Source: Lolium rigidum (taxonomy: Eukaryota > Streptophyta > Magnoliopsida > Poales > Poaceae). Taken from it: DNA of 64,000 nt. Of this stretch, positions 22,571-34,186 are shown one piece after another (the first letter of the stretch is position 1; each line of letters opens with the position of its first letter). Position numbers and translations under genes: made by a program. The notes under the pieces are model-generated. The model was not told the DNA's origin. It did no database searches and saw nothing but the letters and a program-made list of their open reading frames with translations. The stretch lies in contig NC_061508.1 of the NCBI RefSeq assembly GCF_022539505.1, forward strand, positions 68,457,754 to 68,521,753, written 5' to 3'.

Positions 22571-25167
22571 AATTACTCGAGCCCATCTTAATGGCTATAA
22601 AGAAAGCACTTCTTGGGAGATAACCCATGTCTTTATTTTGCTACTGTTTTGTTGTGTTTTGGAAGTTGTTACTACTGTAGCAACCTCTCCTTATCTTTAT
22701 TTTATTGCATTGTTGTGCCAATTAAAGTCTTTGATAGTAAAGTCAGTACTAGATTTGGATTACTGCGCAGAAACAGATTTCTGTCTGTCACGAATTTGGG
22801 TAGGGTTCTCTGTAGGTAACTCAGAAAAATCTGCCAATTTACGTGCGTGATCCTCAGGTATGTACGCAACTTTCATTCAATTTGAGCATTTTCATCTGAG
22901 CAAGTCCAGTGCCTCTAGAAAATTCGTCTTTACGGACTGTTCTGTTTTGACAGATTCTGCCTTTTATTTCGCATTGCCTCTTTTGCTGTGTTGGATGGAT
23001 TTCTTTGTTCTATTAACTTCCAGTAGCTTTGGGAAATGTCCAGAAGTGTTAAGAATGATTGTGTCACCTCTGAACATGTGAATTTTGATTATGCACTAAC
23101 CCTCTAATGAGTTTGTTTCGAGTTTGGTGTGAAGGAAGTTTTCAAGGGTCAAGAGAGGAGGATGATATATGATCAAGAAGAGTGAAAAGCCTAAGCTTGG
23201 GGATTCCCCCGTGGTTCATCCCTGCATATTCAAGAAGACTCAAGCATCTAAGCTTGGGGATGCCCAAGGCATCCCCTTCTTCATCGACAACTTATCAGGT
23301 CACCTCTAGTGAAACTATATTTTTGTTCAGTCACATCTTATGTGCTTTACTTGGAGCGTCTGTTTGTTTTTATTTTCATTTTGTTATTTTCATTCTCTGA
23401 ATAAATTCATGCTTGTGTGGGAAAGAGACACGCTCCGCTGTTGCGTATGAACACATGTGTTCTTAGCTTTATTCTTAATGTTCATTGCGAAGGTTGAAAC
23501 TGCTTCGTTCATTGTTATATGGTTGGAAACAGAAAATGCTGCATGTGGTAATTGGTATAATGTCTTGAATAATTTGATACTTGGCAATTGTTGTGCTCAT
23601 ATAGATCATGTTTAAGCTCTTGCATCATGTACTTTGTACCCATTAATGAAGAACTACCTAGAGCTTGTTAAAATTTGGTTTGCATGATTAGTTTCTCTAG
23701 AGTCTAGATATTTTCTGGTTAAGGTGTTTGAACAACAAGGAGACGATGTAAAGTCTTATAATGCTTACAATATGTTCATATGTGAGTCTTGCTGCACCGT
23801 TTATACTTGAGTTTGCTTCAGACAACCTTGCTAGCCTAAGCCTTGTATTGAGAGGGATTACTTCTCGTGCATCCAAATCCTTGAGCCAAAAACTATGCCA
23901 TTTGTGTCCACCATACCTACCTACTACATGGTATTTCTCTGCCAATCCAAAGTACATTACTTGAGTGCTACCTTTAAAATTCTATTCCTTGTCTTTGCAA
24001 TACATAGCTCATGGGAAAATAGCCTTAAAAACTACTATGGTATTGAATATGTTGCTATGTGTCTTATTTCTTAATAAGTTGCTTGTTGAGCGGTAACCAT
24101 GTTTCTGGGGACGCCATCAACTTTTACCTTTGTTGAATATCATGTGAGTTGCTATCCATGTTCGTCTTGTCTGAAGTAAGGGCGATTTTCATGATCAAGT
24201 GGTTTGAGTATGCATATTGTTAGAGAAGAACATTGGGCCGCTAACTAAAGCCATGGATCATGGTGGAAGTTTCAGTTTGGACATCAATCCTCAATCTCTT
24301 ATGAGAATATTATCTGTTGTTGAATGCTTATGCATTAAAGAGGAGTCCATTATCTGGTTTCTATGTTGTCCCGGTATGGATGTCTAAGTTGAGAATAATC
24401 AAAAGCGAGAAATCCAATGCGAACTTTCTCCTTAGACCTTTGTACAGGCGGCATAGAGGTACCCCTTTGTGACACTTGGTTGAAACATATGTTATGCAAT
24501 GATAATCCGTGTTAATCCAAGCTAATTAGGACAAGGTGCGAGCACTATTAGTATTCTATGCATGAGGCTTGCAACTTATAGGATATCTTATACATAACAC
24601 ATATGATTTATTACTACCGTTGACAAAATTGTTTCTATGTTTTCAAAATAAAAGCTCTAGCACAAAAATAGTAATCCATGCTTCCCTCTGCGAAGGGTCA
24701 TTCTTTTACTTTATGTTGAGTCAGTTTACCTACTTCTTTCTATCTTAGAAGCGAACACTTGTGTCAACTGTGTGCATTGATTCTTACATGTTTACCTATT
24801 GCACTTGTTATATTGCTCTATGTTGACAACTATCCATGAGATATACATGTTACAAGTTGAAAGCAATTGCTGAAACTTAATCATCCTTTGTGTTCCTTCA
24901 ATGCCTTTTACTTTGAATCTATTGCTTTATGAGTTAACTCTTATGCAAGACTTATTGATGCTTGTCTTGAAAGTACTATTCATGAAAACTCTTTGCTATA
25001 TGATTCAGTTGTTTAATCATCATCTTTACCATTGCTTTGAATCACTTCATTCATCTCATATGCTTTACACTAGTATGATCAAGATTATGATAGCATGTCA
25101 CTTCAGAAATTATCCTTGTTATCGTTTACCTACTCGAGGGCGAGTTGGAACTAAGCTTGGGGATGCT
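22571..25167 (+). other. Non-coding 3' internal region of element B
   Basis: Homologous over its length to 12480-15094 in element A, with no conserved reading frame. AAGCTTGGGGAT strings occur at about 23194, 23250 and 25152, the last being the polypurine tract before the LTR. Confidence 0.75.
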
Positions 25168-26659
25168 TGATACGTCCCAAACGTGTCTATAATTTCTTAT
25201 GTTTCATGCTACTTTTATGATGATACACACATGTTTTATAAACACTTTATGTCATTATTATGCATTTTCCGGAACTAACCTATTGACAAGATGCCGAAGT
25301 GCCAGTTCCTGTTTTCTGCTATTTTTGGTTTCAGAAATCCTAGTAAGGAAATATTCTCGGAATTGGACGAAATCAACGCCCAGTATCTTATAATTCCACG
25401 AAGCTTCCAGAACACCGGAGAGGGGCCAGAGGAGAGGCCCAGGGCCACCACACAAGGTGGCGGCGCGGCCCAAGGGGGGGGCGCCCCCTATTGTCTGGCT
25501 GCCCCAGACCCCCTCCGAGGCTGCCCTTCCGCCTACTTAAGGACTCCGTCGCGAAAACCCTAAACGAATAAGCCACGATACGGGAAAAGTTCCAGAGCCG
25601 CCGCCATCGCGAAGCCAAGATTCGGGGGACAGGAGTCTCTGTTCCGGCACGCTTCCGGGACGGGGAAGTGCCCCCGGAAGGCATCTCCATCGACACCACC
25701 GCCATCTTCATCACCGCTGCTGTCTCCCATGATGTGGAGGGAGTAGTTCTCCCTCGAGGCTAAGGGCTGTACCGGTAGCTATGTGGTTCATCTCTCTCTC
25801 CCATGTGATCTTTATGTGATCATGAGCTTTGTGATCTAGTTGAATATCATCTATGTGCTACTCTAGTGATGTTATTAAAGTAGTCTATTCCTCCTTCATG
25901 ATGTAATGGTGACAGTGTGTGCATCATGTAGTACTTGGCGTAGTTTATGATTGTAATCTCTTGTAGATTATGGAGTTAACTATTACTATGATAGTATTGA
26001 TGTGATTTGTTCCCCCTTTCATAGTGTAATGGTGACAGTGTGTGCGCTATGTTAGTTCTCGGTCTAAATTGCAATGATCTATTATGCACTCTAAGGTTAT
26101 TTAAATATGAACATCGAATGTTGTGAAGCTTGTTAACTCCGGCATTGAGGTGCTCTTGTAGCCCTACACAATTAATGGTGTTTGTCATCCAACAAGAGAG
26201 TGTAGAGTGGTTTTATTATGTGATCAATGTTGAGAGTGTCCACTAGTGAAAGTATGATCCCTAGGCCTTGTTTCCAAATACCGCAATCATCGCTTATTTA
26301 CTTGTTTTACTGCATCTTTACTTCCTGCAATATTACTACCATCAACCGCACGCCGACAAGCTATTTTCTGGCGCCGTTACTACTGCTCATATTCATTCAT
26401 ACCACTTGTATTTCACTATCTCTTCGCCGAACTAGTTCACCTATACATCTGACAAGTGTATTGGGTGTGTTGGGGACACAAGAGACTTCTCTTGTATCGT
26501 GATTGCAGGGTTGCTTGAGAGGGATATCTTTGACCTCTTCCTCCCTGAGTTCGATAAACCTTGGGTGATCCACTTAAGGGAAACTTGCTGCTGTTCTACA
26601 AACCTCTGCTCTTGGAGGCCCAACACTGTCTACAGGAAAAGAAGTGTGAGTAGACATCA
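25168..26659 (+). repeat. 3' LTR of element B
   Basis: TGATACGTCCC...AGACATCA, 1,492 bp. The first 250 bases are close to the LTRs of element A, but the remainder is a different sequence. It has two copies of a GTAATGGTGACAGTGTGTG block (about 25904-25922 and 26027-26045). It also has an internal CTGGCGCCGTTACTACTGCTC, a primer-site-like string, near 26371. It is therefore a distinct subfamily. Confidence 0.8.
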
Positions 26660-26720
26660 CCGCACGGCGCGCAGTACCCTGAGGGACGGGAGGGACCGGC
26701 ACGCCTCCGGCGCTTAGGCT

Positions 26721-26819
26721 CTAGCCGACGGGGAAGCGGTAGCCCGGTGGACAAGGGTAGGTCGAGGCGCAAAGCTCCTCCACCTGCTGGTAGGTTAGAG
26801 TGGGTACGGTGGAAGCCAT
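26721..26819 (-). pseudogene. Short ORF with promoter, relic of a repeat-associated gene
   Basis: A 32-codon ORF starts at 26819 and ends at a TAG at 26721. A TATA-like CTATATATGTAG lies about 55 bp upstream (26871-26882). Its YPCPPGYRF segment resembles the YPCPP segment of the ORF at 992. The reading is probably the broken N-terminus of the same kind of repeat-associated protein carried by the CACTA. Confidence 0.35.
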
Positions 26820-26894
26820 GAGAGAGTGATGAGAGATTGTAGAGATGTGATAATGCTGGCCAAGCCGGGCTACATATATAGAGTGAGAAATGGC

Positions 26895-27510
26895 GGAAAA
26901 AATGTGGCGGGAAAACATTGGCGGGAAGAAATGGAGGGAAGACAGTGGCGGGAAGAAATGTGGGCGGGAAGACAGAGGCAGGAAGAAATGCAGGAAGAAG
27001 AGGAATCCAGAGCTGGTCATCTAACCTTTAGTCCCGGAAGAAGAATTAGTTTTAATTTTCTGAATTTTTTGATATATTATTTGTATTTTTCTGATTTTGA
27101 AATGAATTAGTTTTATTTTTTAGAATTTTTTGATATATTATTTCCATTTTTAAGATTTTGAAATGAATTATTTTTAATTTTCTGATTTTTTTTTATATAT
27201 TATTTGCATTTTTCCAATTTTGAAATGAATTAGTTTTATTTTTATGAATTTTTGATATATTATTTCCATATTTAAGATTTTGAAATGAATTAGTTTTAAT
27301 TTTCTGAATTTTTTGATATATTATTTGTATTTTTCTGATTTTGAAATGAATTAGTTTATTTTTATGAATTTTTTGATATATTATTTCCATTTTTAAATTT
27401 TGAAATGAATTGCTTTTATTTTTCTGAATTTTTTGATATATTGTTTGTATTTTTATGATTTTAAAATGATTTACTTTTATTTTTCTGAAGTTTTTTAAAA
27501 ATAGAAAAAA
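26895..27510. repeat. Purine-rich and AT-rich minisatellites in the CACTA
   Basis: Two tandem blocks. At about 26895-27005 there are imperfect repeats around GGCGGGAAGAAATG. At about 27045-27505 there is a roughly 61-bp unit (GAATTAGTTTTAATTTTCTG... GATATATTATTTG... GATTTTGAAAT) in about eight diverged copies. A minus-strand ORF across the second block is only the repeat read through. Confidence 0.8.
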
Positions 27511-27679
27511 CACCTTTAGTCGCGGTTGGTGAGACCAACCGCGACTAAAGGTTCTTTCCGCGGGACGCGCGCGCTATTTATACTTTTCCACCTTTAGTCG
27601 CGGTTGGTGTGACCAACCGCGACTAAAGGTCTCCCAACCGCGACTAAAGGTGGAAAAGTATAAATAGCGCGCGCGTCCC
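27511..27679. promoter_or_regulatory. CACTA subterminal repeats forming an inverted repeat with two TATA boxes
   Basis: Several copies of CTTTAGTCGCGGTTGGT in both orientations. Within them, arms 27562-27607 and 27634-27679 are near-perfect inverted copies. Each arm carries TATAAATAG followed outward by GCGCGCGCG, so TATA boxes point outward on both strands (plus-strand box at about 27658-27666). In CACTA elements such subterminal units bind the element-encoded protein. The outward TATA boxes suggest a divergent promoter for the downstream ORF. Confidence 0.6.
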
Positions 27680-28293
27680 CCAGGCGGTTCACTTCTCCTC
27701 GAAGACGCAGCGCCGCTCTCAGAACGACGCCGGCAGGCTCGACGATGCCGCCCTCGACGACGACGATGTCGCCCTCGACGATGACGCACGCCCTCGACGC
27801 CTCCCTCTACGCCGCCCTCGTACGTCGCCGCCGTCAGCCGCTTTCGCCTCTCCCCTTGCTTCATTCCCGCGTGCGTGTGGCCCCGGCCGCCACCGTGTCG
27901 CGCCGTCGTCACCGCCGCTCTGCTCGCGGCCGCTCGCCGCGCCCCTCGCACGCTATCGCCGCGCTGAGAGATAGAGGGAGAGCGCGCCGCCGCCACGCGC
28001 GCTGCTCACCTGCACGTAGGCCGTCGTGCCGGTCGGCCGCGCGCGGGAGTGAGAGAGAGGAAGGAGCAGAGGCGCGCGCAGCAGAGAGAGAGGAAGGAGA
28101 TCAGAGAGAGGCGTCGGAGGATTATTTTCTTTTTTGTGTGTTTTTTTGGTTTTTTAATTGATTAGTTCCACAAGAAAAAGGAGATTAAAATGATAAAATC
28201 ATGCCTAATTGAAAATTACAATAAAGCTTAAATATAAACTTTTTTTTAGAGAGAAATCGCACACCGCCCCCGTGCCGCCCTCCTCGCCGCTGG
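27680..28293. other. GC-rich CACTA leader region
   Basis: GC-rich sequence downstream of the TATA box, with an ATG at 27745 in a repetitive CCCTCGACGA context. The frame to 28161 is rich in R, S and A and shows no domain, so I treat it as leader. The end (28110-28260) turns AT-rich with T and A runs. Confidence 0.4.
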
Positions 28294-28430
28294 CCTCTCG
28301 ATCCCAAAAAAAAACCGCGTGTATACGGAGGGGGCGGCGAGGGGGCGCGCGGCGCACAACAACTTTGTGCGCCGCGCCCCCTCGCCGCCCCCTCCGTATA
28401 CGCGTGGTGTTTTTTTTTGGGATTGAGAGG
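28294..28430. repeat. Long GC-rich hairpin (about 66-nt arms)
   Basis: Arms 28294-28359 and 28364-28430 are inverted copies with few mismatches. Each holds CTCTCGATCCC/GGGATTGAGAG, an A9/T9 run, a GTATACGGAGGGGGCGGCGAGG block and GCGCGGCGCACAA. The loop is only about four bases. A third, diverged copy of one arm lies just downstream (28445-28487, ending CCCCCTCCGTATATGCGCGG). Transcripts of either strand would fold into a long stem. Confidence 0.85.
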
Positions 28431-28586
28431 GGCGGCGCCGAGGGGCAGCGCCGCCCCCTCGCCACCCCCTCCGTATATGCGCGGGGTAGTCGGTGTAACC
28501 ACCGCCACCGCCCCCCTTTCGCCACCGCCACCGCCCCTTCTTTACTTAATTAATTAGTTTTTACTACATGTTTTCAGGACTGACAT

Positions 28587-28850
28587 ATGGCGGACAATAG
28601 AGCTGACCCGATTATGGAAAACTATGATTCGGAAGCTGAAGCACATTTAACCGCCATCATAAACGGCGATATTGAGTATGTGCCGGAAGAAGATGAAGAA
28701 GATGCCTATTCTTATCTGAACCTTGACGGTGAAGGTGTTGGTGAAGGTCGAGAAGGTGATGACGAAGGAAGAATGGAAGTTATTGAAACGTTTGCCTCCG
28801 GAGGGCAAACGACAAACGACGATCTCGAATTAGCAACCACCTCCAGCGAG
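28587..28850 (+). pseudogene. CACTA ORF, acidic first exon
   Basis: MADNRADPIMENYDSEAEAH opens an acidic reading (many E and D) ending in a splice donor (GAG/GTATAT at 28850). Such acidic N-termini precede the transposon-protein exon in Triticeae CACTA elements. The frame after the donor stops at 28892 and is intronic. Downstream frames are broken, so it is probably non-functional. Confidence 0.5.
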
Positions 28851-28934
28851 GTATATATATACATTGAGCCTCTGGTGATACAAACTTACTGATTTGAATA
28901 AATATGTATTAACGCGCGCGACTCTCTTTCTTTT

Positions 28935-30140
28935 TTTATCCCTCGGCCGGATCGTCGAAAAAATCGAGTACGACAAAGCGTGGCAAAACCAAGACGATGA
29001 AATAAGGAGAAACATATACCGTCGATGTTGTTAGTGCAACCGGCACGCCGCTGGAGCCCAAAAAGCATTATACAAAGTTCATCAACCAATGCGGAGTCGT
29101 TCTTAGAGACAACATCCCGATCACCGTCCAGGAATGGAATGAGCCAAAGAAGGCACGTGTTGATTTCAGTTTTGTCCACAAGAGAACGAAAAAAGATTGT
29201 TGGAGAAAGCTTATGGAGCATTTCATTCTACCTCCGGAATTCAACAGATTCGATGAACAGGGGAACGAGATTCCGGGTGGACGTCAGAGGAGGAGGCTAG
29301 TCAAAGAGTTCTCTCTTCAGAAGATGGCCGAAGCATTCCGGACATTCAAGAAAAATTTAGCCCGTGACTATGTCAACCAGAACAAGACTCCGGATTTCAA
29401 TGGACAATATGAGAAACTGAAAGATGATTGGCCCGAATTTGTCAAGCAAAAGCAATCGGAGCATTTCAAGGCCATATCGGAAAAAAATAAGGAAAATGCG
29501 GCTAAGAAAGTGTACAATCATATTATGGGGCCAGGAGGATACCGCCTTTCGGAGCCTAAGAGGGAGAAGATGGAGAACGACCTGAGGGGGCGAGGAATCC
29601 CTCTAGGTACAGAGGGATGGGACCCACGGGCCAAAAGCTGGTGGTACGGGCATGGGGGATCGCTAGACCCGGAGACAGGGATGTGTGTTCACCGAAAGAA
29701 AGCGTTTAAACCCACCCAAGCCCTTATTGACGCAATGACCAAAGCTCAAGAGGGGAAGATCCAGTTCAACAGAGAGAACGACGCGCTGACCTATGCCCTT
29801 GGGAATCGTGAACACCCAGGACGTGTACGAGGCAAAGGCGCCATTCCATGGTCCGTCGGGTTTTCCCAGGACGATGACCCGTACGGTTACAGAAGCCAAG
29901 AGAAAGACAGATCAGGATGCAGATCTTGTGGGGAAGTTGGCATCAGAACTCGATGATGTGAATCAGATTGTGCATGAACTAGTTAAAGAAAGATCAGCAG
30001 CTGGGCCGCATGAAGATCATGCAGCGGATCTCGGAAGCCAGCAGCAGAGAAGCAGCGTGGCTTCCACGGAGGCCCCGGCTGGTGCTAATGCACCCTTCAC
30101 CCCGGCTGGTGCTAATGCACCGACATTCGAGATTCGTGCA
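28935..30140 (+). pseudogene. CACTA-encoded transposon protein, 5' part, broken
   Basis: A coding stretch readable in three pieces. About 28955-29212 reads SKKSSTTKRGKTKTMK with a frame break just after. The long open frame 29213-29956 (MEHFILPPEFNRFDEQGNE...) contains WYGHGG and CVHRKKAFKP. A frame shift near 29885 leads to the frame ending at 30140 (GKLASELDDVNQIVHELVKE). This is the DNA-binding/plant-transposase-24-like protein found in CACTA elements; it is thought to bind the subterminal repeats. At 30140 the coding sequence is interrupted by the Fatima-like insertion and resumes in frame at 48672. Two frameshifts show it was decayed or mutated independently of the insertion. Confidence 0.65.
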
Positions 30141-31538
30141 TGATACGTCCAAAACGTATCTACTTTCCCGAACACTTTTGCTATTGTTTTGCCTCTAATT
30201 TGTGTATTTTGGATGTAACTAACACGGACTAACGCTGTTTTCAGCAGAACTGTTCTGGTGTCTCGTTTTTGTGCAGAAATCCAACTTTCAGGAAAATCCT
30301 CGGAATTTATGCGGAAGGTCCTATTTTCCCAGAATATTGGCGGAGCCAGAAGGGCGAGCCAGGTGGGGGCACGAGGGCCCCACACACTAGGCCGGCGCGG
30401 CCCAGGAGGGGCCCGCGTGGCCCTAGTGTGTGGCGGCCTCGGTCGGCCCCCGACGCCCTCCTTCGGACTACTTGTTGCCTTCGACCTAAAAACGCACGGG
30501 GAGAAGTCGAAGTCGCCAGAAACCCTCCAGAACGCCGCCACATCGCGAAACTCCGTCTCGGGAGCCAGAAGTCTCCGTTCTGGCACTCCGCTGGGACGGG
30601 GAATTGGAGGAGATCATCGCCATCATCAACACCGACGCCTCTCCATCGAGCAGCCATGTTTCCCCCATCCATGTGTGAGTAATTCCCCCGCTGTAGGCTG
30701 AAGGGGATGGTAGGGATTGGATGAGATTGGTCATGTAATAGTATAAGATTGTTAGGGCATAGTGCCTAGTGTCCGTAATTGGTACTTTGATGATATTGTT
30801 GCAACTTGTTATGCTTAATGCTTGTCACTAGGGCCCGAGTGCCATGATCTCAGATCTGAACATGTTATTATTTCATCATGATATTCATTGTTTATGGTCT
30901 TACCCGCAAGTTGTATACACATGTCGCTGTCCGGAACCAATGGCCCCGAAGTGACGAAATCGGGACAACCGGAGGGGATGGTAGTGATGTGAGGATCACA
31001 TGTGTTCACGGAGTGTTAATGCTTTGCTCCGGTACTCTATTAAAAGGAGTACCTTAATATCCCAGTAGATTCCCTTGAGGCCCGGCTGCCACCGGCTGGT
31101 AGGACAAAAAATGTTGTGCAAGTTTCTCATTGCGAGCACGTACGACTATAATTGGAACACATGCCTATTGATTGCTTTGTACTTAGACACCGTTTTATTA
31201 TTATCTCTAAATGCCCTGCTTGATTGTTACATGAGTTTCTCTCATCCATGCAACGCCCGTTATCCGTCCCCATGCCTACAGTATTTTAATCCTGCTGTTT
31301 ACTATAATCACTACTGCTGTCTCTGTTACTCTGCTGCTGTTATTTTACTACTACTACTGCTATAAAACTGTTACTACTCATAAACTCTTGCGAGCAAGTC
31401 TGTTTCCAGGTGCAGCTGAATTGACAACTCCGCTGTTAAGGCTTTCAAGTATTCTTTGTCTCCCCTTGTGTCGAATCAATAAATTGGGTTTTACTACCCG
31501 CGAAGACTGCTGCGATCCCCTATACTTGTGGGTCATCA
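30141..31538 (+). repeat. 5' LTR of the Fatima-like element
   Basis: TGATACGTCC...GGGTCATCA. Unlike other Athila copies in the window, no TGGCGCC primer site follows. Sequence from 31539 goes straight into the gag region, so the primer site and leader are deleted. Confidence 0.9.
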
Positions 31539-31559
31539 GCGGCTAGCTTGTGGTCTTGG

Positions 31560-34186
31560 GGTGGTCGGCCTCTGCTGAAAACAACTCTAAGTACCTCTGC
31601 TGCTCTTGATTCACCATCTCTGATTGGTAAACTTGTTTCACCGCCACATGCTTCACATGCTGGTACTTCTGCTGAATCTGAAAATTCTTATAATATTGAT
31701 GATGCTTCTGCTGTGCTTGATGATAGTGGTTCATTGGGATCTTTTCTAGATGCTACAATTGCTAGGTCTAGACAAATTGAAAATACTGAAACTCCTAATG
31801 CTACTACACCTGTTAATTCACCCGAACTTGATTATTCTAGTGATGATCCCGATGAAGATTATGTGGAGCTTAATGATGATTTTATTAATAGATGCAATGC
31901 TACTCGCTGATGCAAGTAAAATTAAAAAGTTTCTCACACAATATACTGTTAGACATAAGTTATCTCCTGATCCTAAATTTGCCACATCTCCTATATGCAT
32001 TAAGGATAAAGATTATGTTTTTTCTCTTGATCTATCTCATATAGCTATTGTAGAGAAAGCACCCTTTTGTGGTACTGAAAAAGAAAGTGTTGTAGAACAT
32101 ATGATTGAACTTTCTTCTATGAGTAGCTTGTTTTCTGATGATGTCAAGATGCGTACTTATTTTGTCGCTAAATTTTTTCCTTTCTCATTAAAGGATGATG
32201 CTAAAACTTGGTATAATAATTTTCCTCCTGGTTCTATTAAAAGTCCAACTGATTTGCGTGATGTTTTCTTTCGAAAATACTTTCCTGCTAGTGCTCAACA
32301 TGTTGCTTTACAGAAAATTTATAGATTTGACCAGGGAGATGAAGAGAAATTGCCTGAGGCTTGGGCAAGATTTTGTTCTCTTATCGAGCTCGACCTGGAC
32401 ATGATTTAGAAAAGAATGATCTACTTGATATATTTTATAGTGGACTAACCATTGAGTCTAGGGCATATTTGGATAGTTGTGCTTGGTTGTGTTTTCAGGA
32501 AAAGAACTCCGGACGAAGTCGAAGAATTATTGGCTAAAATAGGCCGGAATCATGATGATTGGACTACGCTCGAACCAATTCCAACGCCAATATTGAAGAA
32601 GAGATGTTTAATTAAATTGAATGATGAAGATATGAGGGAAGCCAAGAAGTCTCTCAAGGAGAAAGGTATTAAATCTGAAGATGTGAAGAATCTACCTCCC
32701 ATAGAAGATATATGTGAGATAATTCCCCCTTCATCCATGATTGAGGTAAACTCCCTTCAACGCTTTACTAGGGAAGATATTCCGTATTCAAAACCTCCTG
32801 CGCAATGCTTAGATGAGTTTGATAATTATATTGTTAAGCAAGAAAATTTTAATGAGAGAGTAGAGAATCATTTAATGGAAAATTCTCGAGCTATTGGTGA
32901 ATTTCATGGTATTGTGGAGAGAACCTCCAATGATGTTAAGATGCTTGTTAAACATTTTCAAATGGTTCAAACTCAAATTGATCAGCTTACTAAAGTGCAA
33001 AATGACTTATTAACAAATAATAATTCTAAAGAGAAACATGCTTATGAAGTAACAACTAGAGGCGGTGTCTCTACCCAGGATCCTCTATATCCTGAAGGGC
33101 ATCCCAAAAGAATTGAACAAGATTCTCAACGCATTGAACCTAGTGCTCCATCTAAGAAAAAGAAAAAGAAACATAAAAATGTTGTAGAATCCTCTGAACC
33201 TGTTAATGATCCTAATAGTATTTCTATTTCCGATGCTGAAACTGAAAGTGGTAATGAACATGATAATAATAATGGTAATGATAAGAATGATGTTTCTGAT
33301 AAAGAAGAAGTTGAAGATGAACTCGAAAAGAAAGATAAAAATAAAAAGTATACTAAAGAAGATTTTATTGCTAAGAAACATGGTAATGAAAGGGAACCTT
33401 GGGTGCAAAAGCAAATGCCTTTTCCTGCTAAGAAACTAAAATCAAAGGAAGAAGAACACTATAACAAATTCTGTGATTGGATGAAACCTTTATTTCTGCA
33501 AATACCTTTGACTGATGCTATTAAATTGCCTCCTTATTCAAAGTATATGAAAGATATTGTTACTAACAAAAGAAAAATCCCCAATGAGGAAATTTCCACT
33601 ATGCTTGCTAATTACTCTTTCAATGGCAAAGTTCCAAAGAAGTTGGGCGACCCAGGTATACCGACTATTCCTTGTTCTATTAAGAATAATTATGTTAAAA
33701 CTGCTCTATGTGACTTGGGAGCCGGTGTTAGTGTTATGCCTTTTTCTCTTTATAAGAGACTTTACTTAGATAAGTTGATACCTACTGATATATCTTTGCA
33801 AATGGCTGATAAATCTACTGCTATTCCTGTTGGTATATGTGAGGATGTTCCTGTTCAAGTTACTAATAACTCGCTTGATATTAACTGATTTTGTTGTGTT
33901 GGAAATGCCTGAAGATGATAATATGTCTATTATTCTTGGGAGACCTTTTCTTAACACCGCAGGGGCTGTTATTGATTGCAATAAAGGAAAGGTTACTTTC
34001 AATGTTGATGATAGGGAGCACACCGTCTATTTCCCCAAGAGGATTGATAAAGTATGTGGAGTTAATACTATTTCTAATGTGAGAACTATCAAAGTTGGAA
34101 CTACCGATTGTCCTATATATGAGCCTAAAGAAGAATATCAAAATCTTATGATTGGATCCATATCAATACAATTCAAGGTAACATGA
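31560..34186 (+). pseudogene. Fatima-like gag-protease region, frameshifted
   Basis: Four frames in succession read one Athila gag-protease. 31548-31910 is an acidic N-terminus. 31910-32409 is the Retrotrans_gag core (KTWYNNFPPGSIKSPTDL, FFRKYFP). 32490-33888 (GCVFRKRTPDEVEELLAKIG) continues through a coiled, lysine-rich linker to a protease-like CDLGAGVSVMPFSLYKRL. 33875-34186 (LEMPEDDNMSIILGRPF) finishes the protease. Frame changes near 31908, 32375, 32490 and 33870 look like single-base indels. Gag forms the particle and the protease would process it. In the protease signature the expected serine or threonine after DLGA is G here, which may be a further defect. Confidence 0.7.

Larger units (their letters stand above)
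22061..26659 (+). mobile_element. Athila-lineage element B, 5'-truncated
   Basis: It consists of an ORF remnant, a 2.6-kb non-coding region homologous to that of element A, a polypurine tract and a 3' LTR. The 5' LTR, primer site and ORF start lie on the missing side of the CACTA end and gap. The five bases after the LTR are CCGCA; the matching left duplication is not visible. Confidence 0.85.

Noticed and set aside
26371..26392. TGGCGCCGTTACTACT as a primer-binding site
   Set aside because: It lies inside the LTR of element B, well before the LTR end at 26659. It resembles a primer site but diverges after TGGCGCCGTT and cannot serve at that position.
27193..27513. Minus-strand ORF of 106 codons rich in K, N and I
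   Set aside because: It is the AT-rich minisatellite read through. The repeating residues (IYQKI, NSFQN) simply follow the ~61-bp unit.
27745..28161. Plus-strand ORF of 138 codons downstream of the CACTA TATA box
   Set aside because: The composition is R/S/A/P from GC-rich repetitive DNA. It has no domain and no continuation into the next coding exon.
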